Of a stretch of 64,000 nt of DNA, positions 7,446 to 15,503 are shown piece by piece. Within the stretch, counting starts at the first letter, position 1. Each line of letters starts with the position of its first letter. A program made the position numbers and the translations under genes. Origin of the DNA: a virus; IMG/VR virus record IMGVR_UViG_3300042519_001962, positions 62,001 to 126,000 of that record; one strand, written 5' to 3'. The notes beneath the pieces are model-generated. The model was not told the DNA's origin and did not search any database. It saw only the letters and a list, made by a program, of their open reading frames with translations.

Positions 7446-7453
7446 TATAAATA
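7446..7453 (-). promoter_or_regulatory. TATTTATA late-type motif
   Basis: Minus-strand CTATATTTATATAC, 29 bases upstream of the ATG at 7417. Confidence 0.4.
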
Positions 7454-7469
7454 TAGGTTATTTGATTTT

Positions 7470-7940
7470 TTATAATTTATGATTATCTATTAGATAATTA
7501 ACTATACTCCCAAATGAAAGTTCAAAATTATTTCGGAATGTATCAACTGATATGAAGTTTTCGGTTGGTGCACCATATGTGGAATAATCCAATGGTTGCT
7601 TTGAATTGTGAACATAAAATTCAGAAAAGTTAGTCAAACCTATTCTACGTTTAAACTCCTCTCTAACCTCTTTATATGGTGATATATCAGATACTACTAC
7701 ATCACAACCCGTTGTGTGTAGGTATTGGGCAATCATTTGTAAATGTCTTATGTGTTTGATTGTACCAGAATCAGTATAATCTGTATTATTTGTAATCTTT
7801 CTTAACTCTTCACTATCTAAGTAAAATACATCCCTTCTCCAATTTCTTTTTTCAGATTGGAGAAGTGTGTGAAGTCTTTTTCCCAATTCTCTACTATTAC
7901 TAGCTTCACCAGTAAACCAATAGATTCTACCTTTTGACAT
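7470..7940 (-). CDS. APS-kinase-like protein with non-canonical P-loop
   Basis: The chain follows adenylylsulfate kinase (CysC) almost to the end: IYWFTGEAS at residue 6, YLDSEELRKITNN (usual lDGD-LR--N), IAQYLHTTGCDVVVSDISPYKEVREEFKRR (matching the family's VvVS-isPyR-lRe-fK). The Walker A, normally GxxGxGKST, reads GEASNSREL: the Gly, Lys and Ser/Thr needed for ATP are gone. So kinase activity is doubtful; binding or regulation of PAPS metabolism is possible. It has its own promoter 18 bases upstream. A sulfotransferase-like gene at 1968-3461 gives it a potential partner. Confidence 0.7.
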   Translation of the reverse strand: MSKGRIYWFTGEASNSRELGKRLHTLLQSEKRNWRRDVFYLDSEELRKITNNTDYTDSGTIKHIRHLQMIAQYLHTTGCDVVVSDISPYKEVREEFKRRIGLTNFSEFYVHNSKQPLDYSTYGAPTENFISVDTFRNNFELSFGSIVNYLIDNHKL

Positions 7941-7957
7941 AACTTTTATTTATTTTA

Positions 7958-7989
7958 CAAATATACGAAATTAATTTGGATTATACAAA
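7958..7989 (-). promoter_or_regulatory. Promoter before APS-kinase-like gene
   Basis: TTTG (7986-7989), 20 bases, TATATTTG (7958-7965), 18 bases upstream of the ATG at 7940. The -33 box overlaps the last codons of the fibre gene. Confidence 0.7.
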
Positions 7990-10491
7990 ATTATTTTTTA
8001 CCGAAGTTACATAAACATCAGTAGAATTGAATTTTGTAAGTGTTATAATATCAATACTACCAACCAAAGATGCGGTGTAGAATGAACCAAATGGTTGTCT
8101 TACGTTTGAACTAAATGATGCAGTAGATTGATTAGCAGTTGTAATTAATACCGTTGCAGTTTGACCGAATGATATATTACTAGCTGATATGTGTGTTATA
8201 GCATTTCCGTCTAAATTTATTTCAAATAAATTACCTATACTAAAATCTAAAGATGCCGTAAATCCATTTACTGATATGGCTGTTATTTCATTAATAACAG
8301 GGTTATTAAATGTAGATGTACCAGCAAAGGTAGCTGCTCCTTGAAAGTCACTAATACCAGTTACAGTTAAATCGGTAGTTTGAACTTCACCATTTACAGT
8401 TTGATTACCATAGAATGTATTTGTAGAACCAGTCTTAGCAAATAAATTATATCCATCTACTTGTAATGATGATGATACCAAATTATTTGGTTTTGATGTT
8501 ATACTATTCCACGTAGGTGCCGATGCGTTATTTGTTATAGTAATTGCGTTCTCTAAACTTTGAGATATTAAAATACCATCTCCAGGTGCGAATGTTGGTG
8601 TATTTTGAATAAAATCATAATCAATTTGTGCAGATGCGGTTAATACTACATTTGATAAATTAACAATTCTACTTGCTAATGATGATGATGTTAACCCAAA
8701 TCCACCACTTGAACCCGTCCAATTATTTAATCCTGCTAAACTTCCGTTACTCACAAATCCTAAATTGGATATTTGTGTTGATGATGATACTATACCATTA
8801 GTTAATAATGAACTACTAATCGATGATACTAATGATGAAAATTGAGTTAATGTAGGTGATAGTACCTCAATAATAACCCAAGGACTACTATATCCAGAGG
8901 AGCCAGATGTAATAAAAACATTATTAGAACCAGTATAGAATACTGGTTTGTTATATATTAGTTGGTAATCTATTTGAGATGATGAACTAACCGAACCAGA
9001 TGGTAATCCGAATGAACCAGATACTAATGTTAATCCATTTAGTACATTTTGAACTCTAGCATCAGTATAATATTTATAATTTACATTTTCAGCAACATAG
9101 GATGTATCAAATCCACCAGTGTTAGAATTTGTTAATGTAATTTGTGCGGATGATGATATAAACCCATTACCAATCAAAGATGATGTTGTTGCAAATCCTA
9201 AATTAGTTATTTGAGTTGAACCACTAATAACTCCGCTTGGTAATCTATTAACTATGTATGTTGAATTAACATCTGTTGATGTAAGGAATCCAAATCCATT
9301 TAATTGTGCGGATGATGATACCAATCCATTTGGAAATTGAACAAAATCATTAAATGCTGAACCAACCCCAGTAAATGTTAATCTATTATTACCAAATGTA
9401 ACATTTGAAATATAATCAGAACCACCACCAGCTCCAAACCTAGAATCTAACGATGCTGAAAATTGTGAAAATGTTATTGTTCTGGTTTTATCTACATATA
9501 CCGATGATAATAATAAATTAGAATCAATAGGGTCAGTAGCTATTATAGATTGTGATATTATATGGAAATTTGGCCCAGTTGCTAATGAACTTGTAGTTAC
9601 AAATCCTAAACCAACTATTTGTTGAGAACCAGAAACAGTCCCCTGAGGAATTGTTGTACCACCAGATGCGCTTATAAACCCAAAATCACTTATTTGTTGT
9701 GATGATGATATTAGACCAAATGAACTACTTAAAAAACCTAAATTAGTTATTTGTTGTGATGATGATACAATAGATGCTGCTTTTAATGATGAAGTATATG
9801 CTTCAATACTATTAACCTCACCTCTAATAGAACCAGTAAATGAATTAATAGAACCAGTAGTTAAATTAATAGAACCAGTAGTTGAATTAATTGAATTAAT
9901 AGATGAATTTGCTGATGATGTGAATGAATTTAATGCAGATATATTCGTAGCTGTACCTGATATAGTAACAGTTATATCACCATTAGTGTTATCAGCAATT
10001 GTTGCGCCTGGAAATGTAATAGTATCAACACTACTAATAGGTATTCCTGAACCATTACCAACAGTTAATGAAGATGGTACAGTTACAGTCACATCACCAC
10101 TACCAGCATTGAAAACAGTTGCATTATTAAATGTAATTTTATCAACAGCAGTTACGTTTGTACTTCCATCAGAAACAATCAATGAAGTAGATGAACCAGA
10201 TAATACATTAAGTACGTTTAATCTATCAGTTACCCTAGCATCGGTATAATATTTATAAGATGCGTTCTCAGAGATATTAGCAGTTGTTAATCCACTAATG
10301 GTGGAGTTAACCGCTGATATTTGCGATGCTAATTCAGCATCCGTTGCTAAATCCGAACTAACGTATGCTTTTATAGATGATGCCTGTGCATATAACGTTG
10401 TCCCACCATCCACAACTGGTATCTTAGTTGTACCAACTATGGAACCTGATACTAACTGACTTAAATCTGATATTTTTATACTTGCTGCCAT
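7981..10491 (-). CDS. Fibre-like structural protein with SSSxQI repeats
   Basis: 836 residues, rich in Ser, Thr, Asn and Gly, with almost no Cys. About ten imperfect units of the form (V/I)SSSxQIxxLGF are spread through residues 250-690, for example VSSSQQITNLGF, VSGSQQIVGLGF and VISGSTQITNLGF. N-terminal residues 1-60 (IKISDLSQLVSG...TKIPVVDGGTTLYAQASSIKAYV) look like the base domain that attaches many phage fibres. The C-terminal 100 residues are a non-repetitive beta-rich tip. I infer a trimeric tail or head fibre whose tip meets the host surface. No chaperone gene is recognised next to it. The repeats are visible at DNA level as runs of GATGATGAT on the plus strand. Confidence 0.7.
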   Translation of the reverse strand: MAASIKISDLSQLVSGSIVGTTKIPVVDGGTTLYAQASSIKAYVSSDLATDAELASQISAVNSTISGLTTANISENASYKYYTDARVTDRLNVLNVLSGSSTSLIVSDGSTNVTAVDKITFNNATVFNAGSGDVTVTVPSSLTVGNGSGIPISSVDTITFPGATIADNTNGDITVTISGTATNISALNSFTSSANSSINSINSTTGSINLTTGSINSFTGSIRGEVNSIEAYTSSLKAASIVSSSQQITNLGFLSSSFGLISSSQQISDFGFISASGGTTIPQGTVSGSQQIVGLGFVTTSSLATGPNFHIISQSIIATDPIDSNLLLSSVYVDKTRTITFSQFSASLDSRFGAGGGSDYISNVTFGNNRLTFTGVGSAFNDFVQFPNGLVSSSAQLNGFGFLTSTDVNSTYIVNRLPSGVISGSTQITNLGFATTSSLIGNGFISSSAQITLTNSNTGGFDTSYVAENVNYKYYTDARVQNVLNGLTLVSGSFGLPSGSVSSSSQIDYQLIYNKPVFYTGSNNVFITSGSSGYSSPWVIIEVLSPTLTQFSSLVSSISSSLLTNGIVSSSTQISNLGFVSNGSLAGLNNWTGSSGGFGLTSSSLASRIVNLSNVVLTASAQIDYDFIQNTPTFAPGDGILISQSLENAITITNNASAPTWNSITSKPNNLVSSSLQVDGYNLFAKTGSTNTFYGNQTVNGEVQTTDLTVTGISDFQGAATFAGTSTFNNPVINEITAISVNGFTASLDFSIGNLFEINLDGNAITHISASNISFGQTATVLITTANQSTASFSSNVRQPFGSFYTASLVGSIDIITLTKFNSTDVYVTSVKNNFV

Positions 10492-10494
10492 ATC

Positions 10495-10502
10495 TATAAA
10501 TA
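10495..10502 (-). promoter_or_regulatory. TATTTATA late-type motif at fibre gene start
   Basis: Minus-strand GAATATTTATAGATATG: the motif ends only 3 bases before the ATG at 10491. If it is a promoter, the transcript would be leaderless, so it may instead be chance AT-rich sequence. Confidence 0.3.
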
Positions 10503-10518
10503 TTCTCTTTTTGAGATA

Positions 10519-10785
10519 TTACTTTTTATTTTTAACTTTCTTTTCCGGAACCTTTATTGTTGTATCTCCATTGGATATTTTATCCAATATAGTTAATAAT
10601 TCTTGCCTACGAATAGCATCTTTCATTTGCTTTCTCCTTTTAGTAGTTGGTTTAGTAAATTCCTTCCTATCTCTCAACTCCAAAAGATGACCTGATTCAA
10701 ATGTTTTGTTTTTGAATATCTTAAGAGCTTTATTTATATCACCATTTTTAACATAAACTGTAACCAAAGATTTTTCTTTACTCAT
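10519..10785 (-). CDS. rpsU: Phage-encoded ribosomal protein bS21
   Basis: 88 residues. LVTVYVKNGDINKALKIFKN near the start, then LLELRDRKEFTKPTTKRRKQ and MKDAIRRQ, follow bS21 almost position for position (VkVrenEsldkALrrFkrk ... lRkReyYEKPSekRrrk--aAirr). bS21 sits on the small-subunit platform beside the 3' end of 16S rRNA. Homologues are known in many phages, and in Bacteroidota bS21 helps hide the anti-Shine-Dalgarno sequence. Here the usual Tyr of the YEKPS box is Phe (FTKPT). I infer that the phage protein joins host ribosomes and biases translation to phage mRNA. It lies between fibre and internal-head-protein-like genes. Confidence 0.8.
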   Translation of the reverse strand: MSKEKSLVTVYVKNGDINKALKIFKNKTFESGHLLELRDRKEFTKPTTKRRKQMKDAIRRQELLTILDKISNGDTTIKVPEKKVKNKK

Positions 10786-10789
10786 TATA

Positions 10790-11644
10790 TCAATTAATAT
10801 AATTAGTTAATTCAAAGTTTCCACTAGCCATACCATATACTGAAATATGTAGTGCCTTTCTTTGGGGTTTACCATTTCTCAATAATCCAACAGTAAATGA
10901 ATTAGTCTTACCAATAGATGGTCTTGAACGAGAATACTTACCTCCCATTGCTATTTGTGTTTGCCAATCATTCTCATCAATTTCATACCCTTTTTTCATA
11001 GCGTATGCTTTAGCAGCTGATGCCGCATCGGTAAATGATTTGAAATAAGTTTCGTTTGATTCTGACATCAAATCAGTTAATTTTATCATCGTATTTTCGG
11101 TTTTTCTATTTTGTGTTATTTTAGCAGATACAAACATTACAACTGCAATTATAAAAAATATAAAAAATGCGTACATTCCCAACTTAGCCCATAAAGAACC
11201 TTCAGCTGCTTGTGCACCATATACATCTTCCATTATTTTCATTACCTCAGGTTCTGCTAATCTTTGGATTTCAGAATAATACCATTGTGAAAATGATGCT
11301 GTTGCGTATTGAGTCCAACTACCAGCAGTTAATACAGCTGATATAATTGCTCCCAATGCTGATTTACTTCCTACATTAACTGAAAATTTATTAATTGTAC
11401 TTCGTAAATCCTCATTCATTCCAGTTTGCTTTGAAAAAACCGATTGAGCTTTATTCATTGCTGCCTTTGTATCCGGTTTATCTTTACTAATTTTATCTAA
11501 GTTAAGATGCTTTACCGCATTTCCAGCTTTCTTATCAGCTATCCTTATTGCTAAATTCCTAATCTTAGAAATAGCATCACCCAACCCCTCATTTAAGTTG
11601 GGTTGGGTGTTTTTATTTTCAGTTAACTGATTTAATTTTATCAT
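10790..11644 (-). CDS. Leader-peptide protein, membrane span, two-part architecture
   Basis: 284 residues. It starts MIKLNQLTEN, a leader like those of the next genes. Residues 25-150 are helical and basic at first. A strong transmembrane helix covers about 153-174 (LGMYAFFIFFIIAVVMFVSA). At residue 186 a second leader-like sequence appears, MIKLTDLMSES, followed by a compact domain (FKSFTDAASAAKAYAMKKGY ... GKTNSFTVGLLRNGKPQRKA ... VYGMASGNFELTNYIN). That tail could be a separate product from the internal ATG at 11089 or be released by prohead protease. I infer a virion or prohead protein. The start chosen gives a 4-base overlap with the upstream gene's stop. Confidence 0.6.
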   Translation of the reverse strand: MIKLNQLTENKNTQPNLNEGLGDAISKIRNLAIRIADKKAGNAVKHLNLDKISKDKPDTKAAMNKAQSVFSKQTGMNEDLRSTINKFSVNVGSKSALGAIISAVLTAGSWTQYATASFSQWYYSEIQRLAEPEVMKIMEDVYGAQAAEGSLWAKLGMYAFFIFFIIAVVMFVSAKITQNRKTENTMIKLTDLMSESNETYFKSFTDAASAAKAYAMKKGYEIDENDWQTQIAMGGKYSRSRPSIGKTNSFTVGLLRNGKPQRKALHISVYGMASGNFELTNYIN

Positions 11645-12621
11645 TTCATTAAGTTCTTAAGTGAAGTTCTATTAACTTTACCTTCTTTAATTACTGATTG
11701 TATCTTATCTGCTAATTTATGAAATCCGTTCATTCTTAATTCAAATGCAATTCCATCAATTGCGGTATCTCCACTCCATCCGGCTGCTTGTGATGCGGCT
11801 ACCCCCAAATCTTGTGCATCATCATCAGGTGAACTATATACTGAATCATATTTAGCTCTGATTACATCCATCTTTTCTCTGAACTTAGGGTCTGATGGGT
11901 TGGGGTAATCTGGCTTCTCTGCTAATTCAGGTTTCCCTTCTAATGCTGCTACTAACTCTCTTGCTTCACTATGGAAGTTTGAATCAGTAAGTGCCGCAAC
12001 TGCTGCTTGAGCCATTTTCTTTTGATACTCAGTTTTATCCATCTTATCAGATGAAATTCCCATCTTTTGAGCTATCTTTCTAACTTCTTTATTTACCGTT
12101 GGGTCACCTTTTCTTGGTGCTTTTGGTTCAGCTGCTTTTGGTTCATCACTATCAGGTGCAAATGGATTCCATAAACCTCTACTATCTACCTCTTTTTGAG
12201 TAGATGGTGCAACTTTAGCATCTTTTTGATGTGGATACTTTGTTGGGTTATATGGTTCTAATTCAGATGTATTTACATTACCATCTGCATCGGTTTTTGT
12301 TTCACCTCTTTCATCTGCCATTCTTACAATACCAACTGATTTAGTTCTCGTATTATAAACAACTTTATCAACAGCTAAACTAGCAGGAGTTGCTTTGGGT
12401 GTATCCGATTTTGGTTCATCTTTAGATGGTGTATTAAAGATATTCACACCAGACTTAGCATCACCACCCTTTGATGTTTTTGCAGTTGGGTCCTCATGTG
12501 AACCAGCCTTAATAGCTTTATCATAAGAATCTTTTGATTTGAAGTGTACTAACTTTCCACTTTCCTTACTCTTAGCAGTGAAATCACTAGCCTCATTTAT
12601 CAATTGTTTTAATTGTATCAT
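11641..12621 (-). CDS. Leader-peptide protein, Lys/Pro-rich, 326 aa
   Basis: Begins MIQLKQLINEAS, which fits a capsid-targeting leader ending in an (I/L)xE cleavage site followed by Ala. Residues 12-190 are of low complexity, Lys-, Asp- and Pro-rich and likely disordered (for example SDEPKAAEPKAPRKGDP). Residues 195-326 are helical (VRKIAQKMGISSDKMDKTEY ... IAFELRMNGFHKLADKIQSV). I recognise no enzyme domain. By analogy to T4 internal proteins it may be packaged with DNA. Overlaps the next gene's start by 4 bases. Confidence 0.6.
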   Translation of the reverse strand: MIQLKQLINEASDFTAKSKESGKLVHFKSKDSYDKAIKAGSHEDPTAKTSKGGDAKSGVNIFNTPSKDEPKSDTPKATPASLAVDKVVYNTRTKSVGIVRMADERGETKTDADGNVNTSELEPYNPTKYPHQKDAKVAPSTQKEVDSRGLWNPFAPDSDEPKAAEPKAPRKGDPTVNKEVRKIAQKMGISSDKMDKTEYQKKMAQAAVAALTDSNFHSEARELVAALEGKPELAEKPDYPNPSDPKFREKMDVIRAKYDSVYSSPDDDAQDLGVAASQAAGWSGDTAIDGIAFELRMNGFHKLADKIQSVIKEGKVNRTSLKNLMK

Positions 12622-12636
12622 AATTATATTTTGTTA

Positions 12637-12912
12637 TTAAAATCCTATACTAACTCGTTTACCCAAATCTTCTTCAACCCAACGAACTTTTGCTGCTATT
12701 AATTTTTTCATAGTATCTACATCAAATCGATATGCACCATGATAATTTTGTAATTTTATAGCAACTACAAAACCATGTATACCATCCCAAATCATTTCGG
12801 CCTTTCCACCGATTATTGATTCGAATGCTTTAATTTGCTTTTGTTGAATTGGAGTTAATTCACTTAATTCAACAACAGATGCTTCGTTTATTAATTTACT
12901 TAATCGTATCAT
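12637..12912 (-). CDS. Leader-peptide protein, 91 aa
   Basis: The frame could begin at 12972, but I choose the ATG at 12912: it gives MIRLSKLINEAS, a near copy of the leader of the preceding protein, and places the start one base after the stop of the upstream gene. After the predicted INE|A site about 80 residues remain (LSELTPIQQKQIKAFESIIG ... HGAYRFDVDTMKKLI), a small alpha/beta domain with no known family. Probable internal virion protein. Confidence 0.65.
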   Translation of the reverse strand: MIRLSKLINEASVVELSELTPIQQKQIKAFESIIGGKAEMIWDGIHGFVVAIKLQNYHGAYRFDVDTMKKLIAAKVRWVEEDLGKRVSIGF

Positions 12913-12913
12913 A

Positions 12914-13438
12914 TTATTTTGAAAATTTTGTATATTTGAAATTACTATCGGTAAATCTTCTATCCACCCCATGTTTCTTATAAAACATATTTAATGTACT
13001 CACCAAATCTCTTACAAATGATGTATATCTTTCTTTAGATTCTGGTGTTACTACATTAACTATATCTCTTGGAATTAAATCAGTTGCCACATTTTGTATT
13101 GACATTTGAACTAACTCATCTATACTTTCAGTAACTCCACTTAGTTTTAAAAATTCAGTTGGATTATATTTTACATTTTCATAATCAAACTTTTTCATCA
13201 TTTTAGCAGCTATCTCTTTTCTATTTTCGGTATCACTTACCATAGAAACAATTTCAGCTACACCAACTACCATTTCTCTATCATTATCAGGTTGAGTTAC
13301 TACTTCTTCCTCTTCTCTGATTTGTTGTGGAGTTTTGAATGGTGGAATATCTTTAAATGTATAAACTTTTCCAAGCTCAACTTTCATACCCTTCCATTCT
13401 ATTTCCGATAATATGGTTTTTAATTTAGATGAGCTCAT
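12914..13438 (-). CDS. Possible leader-peptide protein, 174 aa
   Basis: Starts MSSSKLKTILSEIEWKG, a weaker variant of the local leader (L-S-E followed by Ile). The body is mixed helical with an acidic patch near residue 42 (REEEEVV) and a long C-terminal helix region (YTSFVRDLVSTLNMFYKKHG). Function unknown. Close packing with its neighbours, all structural-looking, suggests a head-associated role. Confidence 0.55.
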   Translation of the reverse strand: MSSSKLKTILSEIEWKGMKVELGKVYTFKDIPPFKTPQQIREEEEVVTQPDNDREMVVGVAEIVSMVSDTENRKEIAAKMMKKFDYENVKYNPTEFLKLSGVTESIDELVQMSIQNVATDLIPRDIVNVVTPESKERYTSFVRDLVSTLNMFYKKHGVDRRFTDSNFKYTKFSK

Positions 13439-14625
13439 TACTTTAATAATTTAAATGCCATTGATTGCATACCCATTAATCCAGTACTTACGAATTTATC
13501 TTTGTTTGATTGTTGCTTAAGTGCATCATATACTTTAGTTATTGCTGATGCTGAGTACAAATCAACTCTTACTTTTTTACCACTCTTTGGGTCTACTAAA
13601 ACTTTATTTGAACTAGTCTTAACTATATCCTTTAATTGGGTTATAATAGTTGGTTCGGTGTTTTCTGTTAACTTAGAACCACCACACCCACAACCACAAC
13701 CACATCCGGCTCCTTCATTTACAGAACTACCACCAATCAATTCATTATATGAACTCATATCGATTGTACCCTTTTCCTTTGTAAGCTTAATAGCTCTTTC
13801 AGCAAAATCATGCAAATCCATATCAGTTTTAGCATCTTCTCTTGCAAATTCCAATGTTCTAATAAACAATGGTATATCCATAGTGATTGTATCAATTACA
13901 TCACCTACTTCAGTTAACCCTTGCTCTTTGTTTTTCATATCAGCGAATGCTTGAGCTTCAGGTTGTGTTTCAAATCCCTTTACTCTAATATCACCTTCCC
14001 ATACAGCCCATTTTTCAATTGGGTCTTTACAAGGTTTTACAACGTATTTATCGGATGGGTCTCCGCTATGGTCTTCGTTATTTATTTTCTTACCAGCTTT
14101 AACTGCATCTTTATGTGCATCAGAATTACCATGTGCAGGTTTCTCACCTCTCGCTCTTTTAGCTCGGATGTTTGCCCAAAGACCAGGTTTTTCTTCGTTT
14201 ATTGATTCAAATTTCAATCCAAATCCAGTAGCCTCATCTCTTAACTCATCCCAATCACGACCACCATTACTTCTAATATAATCAACTGCACCTTTAAAAT
14301 TAGAAAATCCTAATTTCTTTAGTATTTTGTTATTACGATACAACGCTCTTAAAAAATCTCTAACACCAGCTGATGATAAAGAAATTTCATTAATCATTTC
14401 TTCAACAGTTTGAGGAAGTGCATCTGCCACTCTTTCCAATTCATCAGATTCAGTACCTTCACTAACTGATTTATAGGTATCTTCCAACCATTTCATCGCA
14501 TCTCTATTTTTAGGGAAGTCTTTGAATTCTTTGTAAAATTCCTTAACGAATTCTTTAAATGATGATGCCTCTTTAGCCATCAAATCTACATCACTCATCG
14601 AACCCTCTTTTATTGATTTTTTCAT
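13438..14625 (-). CDS. Multi-domain leader-peptide protein with Cys-Gly cluster
   Basis: 395 residues starting MKKSIKEGS. Several small domains are joined by short segments that themselves look like T4-type prohead protease sites: SINE (before EKPG), LTEVGD, SVNEGAG and KLTENTE. Domains visible: helical 15-140 (FVKEFYKEFKDF, SSAGVRDFLRALYRNN), a strand domain with WAVWEGDIRVKGF near 205, a helical one with MDIPLFIRTLEFAREDAKTD near 255, and a C-terminal one. Near residue 312 lies the striking CGCGCGCG stretch (five Cys in all), possibly metal-binding. I infer a virion polyprotein; the enzyme content is unknown. Confidence 0.6.
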   Translation of the reverse strand: MKKSIKEGSMSDVDLMAKEASSFKEFVKEFYKEFKDFPKNRDAMKWLEDTYKSVSEGTESDELERVADALPQTVEEMINEISLSSAGVRDFLRALYRNNKILKKLGFSNFKGAVDYIRSNGGRDWDELRDEATGFGLKFESINEEKPGLWANIRAKRARGEKPAHGNSDAHKDAVKAGKKINNEDHSGDPSDKYVVKPCKDPIEKWAVWEGDIRVKGFETQPEAQAFADMKNKEQGLTEVGDVIDTITMDIPLFIRTLEFAREDAKTDMDLHDFAERAIKLTKEKGTIDMSSYNELIGGSSVNEGAGCGCGCGCGGSKLTENTEPTIITQLKDIVKTSSNKVLVDPKSGKKVRVDLYSASAITKVYDALKQQSNKDKFVSTGLMGMQSMAFKLLK

Positions 14626-14631
14626 AATCTT

Positions 14632-14913
14632 CTATAATTTCTTTAATAAGCTGTACATATCTATTTTAAACCCATATCCAGCACCTTTATAATCAAAATC
14701 AATATCAATTGGTAATTTTAATTTTGATTCCAAATAACTTTGTAATGCCTTTGGAATAACTAATGCTTCATTTGAATCAGATATTATATTTTGTAAAACA
14801 TCCAAATCTTTTGAAGTTTTTGCAATACAAGCAATCCCACCATCTTTAATGTTGGGATGTACACCAAATTCAGCTGAATATGTATTACCTTTTAGTTTAA
14901 AGTTTAATTTCAT
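14632..14913 (-). CDS. Unknown protein, 93 aa
   Basis: A small beta-rich protein (MKLNFKLKGNTYSAEFGVH ... IDIDFDYKGAGYGFKIDMY). It lacks the leader of its neighbours and I know no family. A late-type motif stands 20 bases upstream and the next gene down follows after 6 bases, so it probably starts a late transcript covering the leader-protein genes. Confidence 0.6.
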   Translation of the reverse strand: MKLNFKLKGNTYSAEFGVHPNIKDGGIACIAKTSKDLDVLQNIISDSNEALVIPKALQSYLESKLKLPIDIDFDYKGAGYGFKIDMYSLLKKL

Positions 14914-14932
14914 AGTTGTACTTTGTTATTCT

Positions 14933-14940
14933 TATAAATA
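14933..14940 (-). promoter_or_regulatory. TATTTATA late-type motif
   Basis: Minus-strand GATATATTTATAAG, 20 bases upstream of the ATG at 14913; no TTTG at -33. Confidence 0.45.
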
Positions 14941-14947
14941 TATCTTT

Positions 14948-15478
14948 TTAATGTTTTATATGTTGTACTCTCCATCTAACATCCTTACCTCTTAACATTG
15001 CTTTGGTTGCCTCTACATTCTTTTCAGAATCATCCGCAAAGTAAACATCATCATAACCTTCGTTATCGATTTTATCTTCTATCCAATCTGCTTTATCTTT
15101 CGGGTTGTTAGATGCTAATGCAACTACAAATATTTTATTAGAATTAATACCAATATCCTTTAGATATTGTTTAATAGGTTGATATGCTGCTCTTGCAGTT
15201 AGGATGTAAACACCATCTCCACCACTACTACCCATTACTCTACGAAGTACATTCGTAATCTTTTTTATTTCTTGAGGATTCTGAACTTTTTGAAAATCAG
15301 AAAAATCAAATTCATCACCAGGTTTTTCATTATAAACAGCGTATTGACCTGGAGTTAATTTTGATTTTTTTCCATTAGAATGCGTTATGTATATAAATGA
15401 TGTTGTTTTTACTAATGTATCATCAAAATCAAATATTCTTAACTTCTTAGATTCCACTAATAAACTCCTTGCTATCAT
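14948..15478 (-). CDS. HAD-superfamily phosphatase with leader
   Basis: LRIFDFDDTLVKT supplies the DxDxT nucleophile motif; VYILTARAAY and VYFADDSEKN are the later HAD motifs (S/T and acidic pair), near residues 85 and 140. The family includes nucleotidases and the 3'-phosphatase of polynucleotide kinase. The frame opens at 15514, but a promoter -7 box occupies 15504-15511, so the first ATG would lie above the transcript start. The ATG at 15478 gives MIARSLLVESKK, which matches the leader seen in the genes downstream (LVE|S). The protein may therefore be packaged in the head. Confidence 0.65.
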   Translation of the reverse strand: MIARSLLVESKKLRIFDFDDTLVKTTSFIYITHSNGKKSKLTPGQYAVYNEKPGDEFDFSDFQKVQNPQEIKKITNVLRRVMGSSGGDGVYILTARAAYQPIKQYLKDIGINSNKIFVVALASNNPKDKADWIEDKIDNEGYDDVYFADDSEKNVEATKAMLRGKDVRWRVQHIKH

Positions 15479-15503
15479 ATTTTCTTGTTTGATTGTTAAC
15501 ATA

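Noticed and set aside
7470-7940. Active APS kinase making PAPS for the sulfotransferase
   Set aside because: The P-loop Gly, Lys and Ser/Thr are all replaced, so catalysis cannot be assumed.
9920-10249. Open plus-strand frame of 109 codons within the fibre gene
   Set aside because: It is antisense to a well-supported repeat protein, its composition mirrors the fibre's Ser/Thr/Asn codons, and it has no promoter motif.
7981-10491. Repeated DNA in the fibre gene considered as a CRISPR-like or satellite array
   Set aside because: The repeats keep the reading frame, vary in length and sequence, and have no unique spacers of constant size.
13502-13954. Open plus-strand frame of 150 codons opposite the Cys-Gly head protein
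   Set aside because: The minus-strand gene is tightly packed with its neighbours; the plus frame lies fully inside it, has low complexity and shows no recognisable domain.
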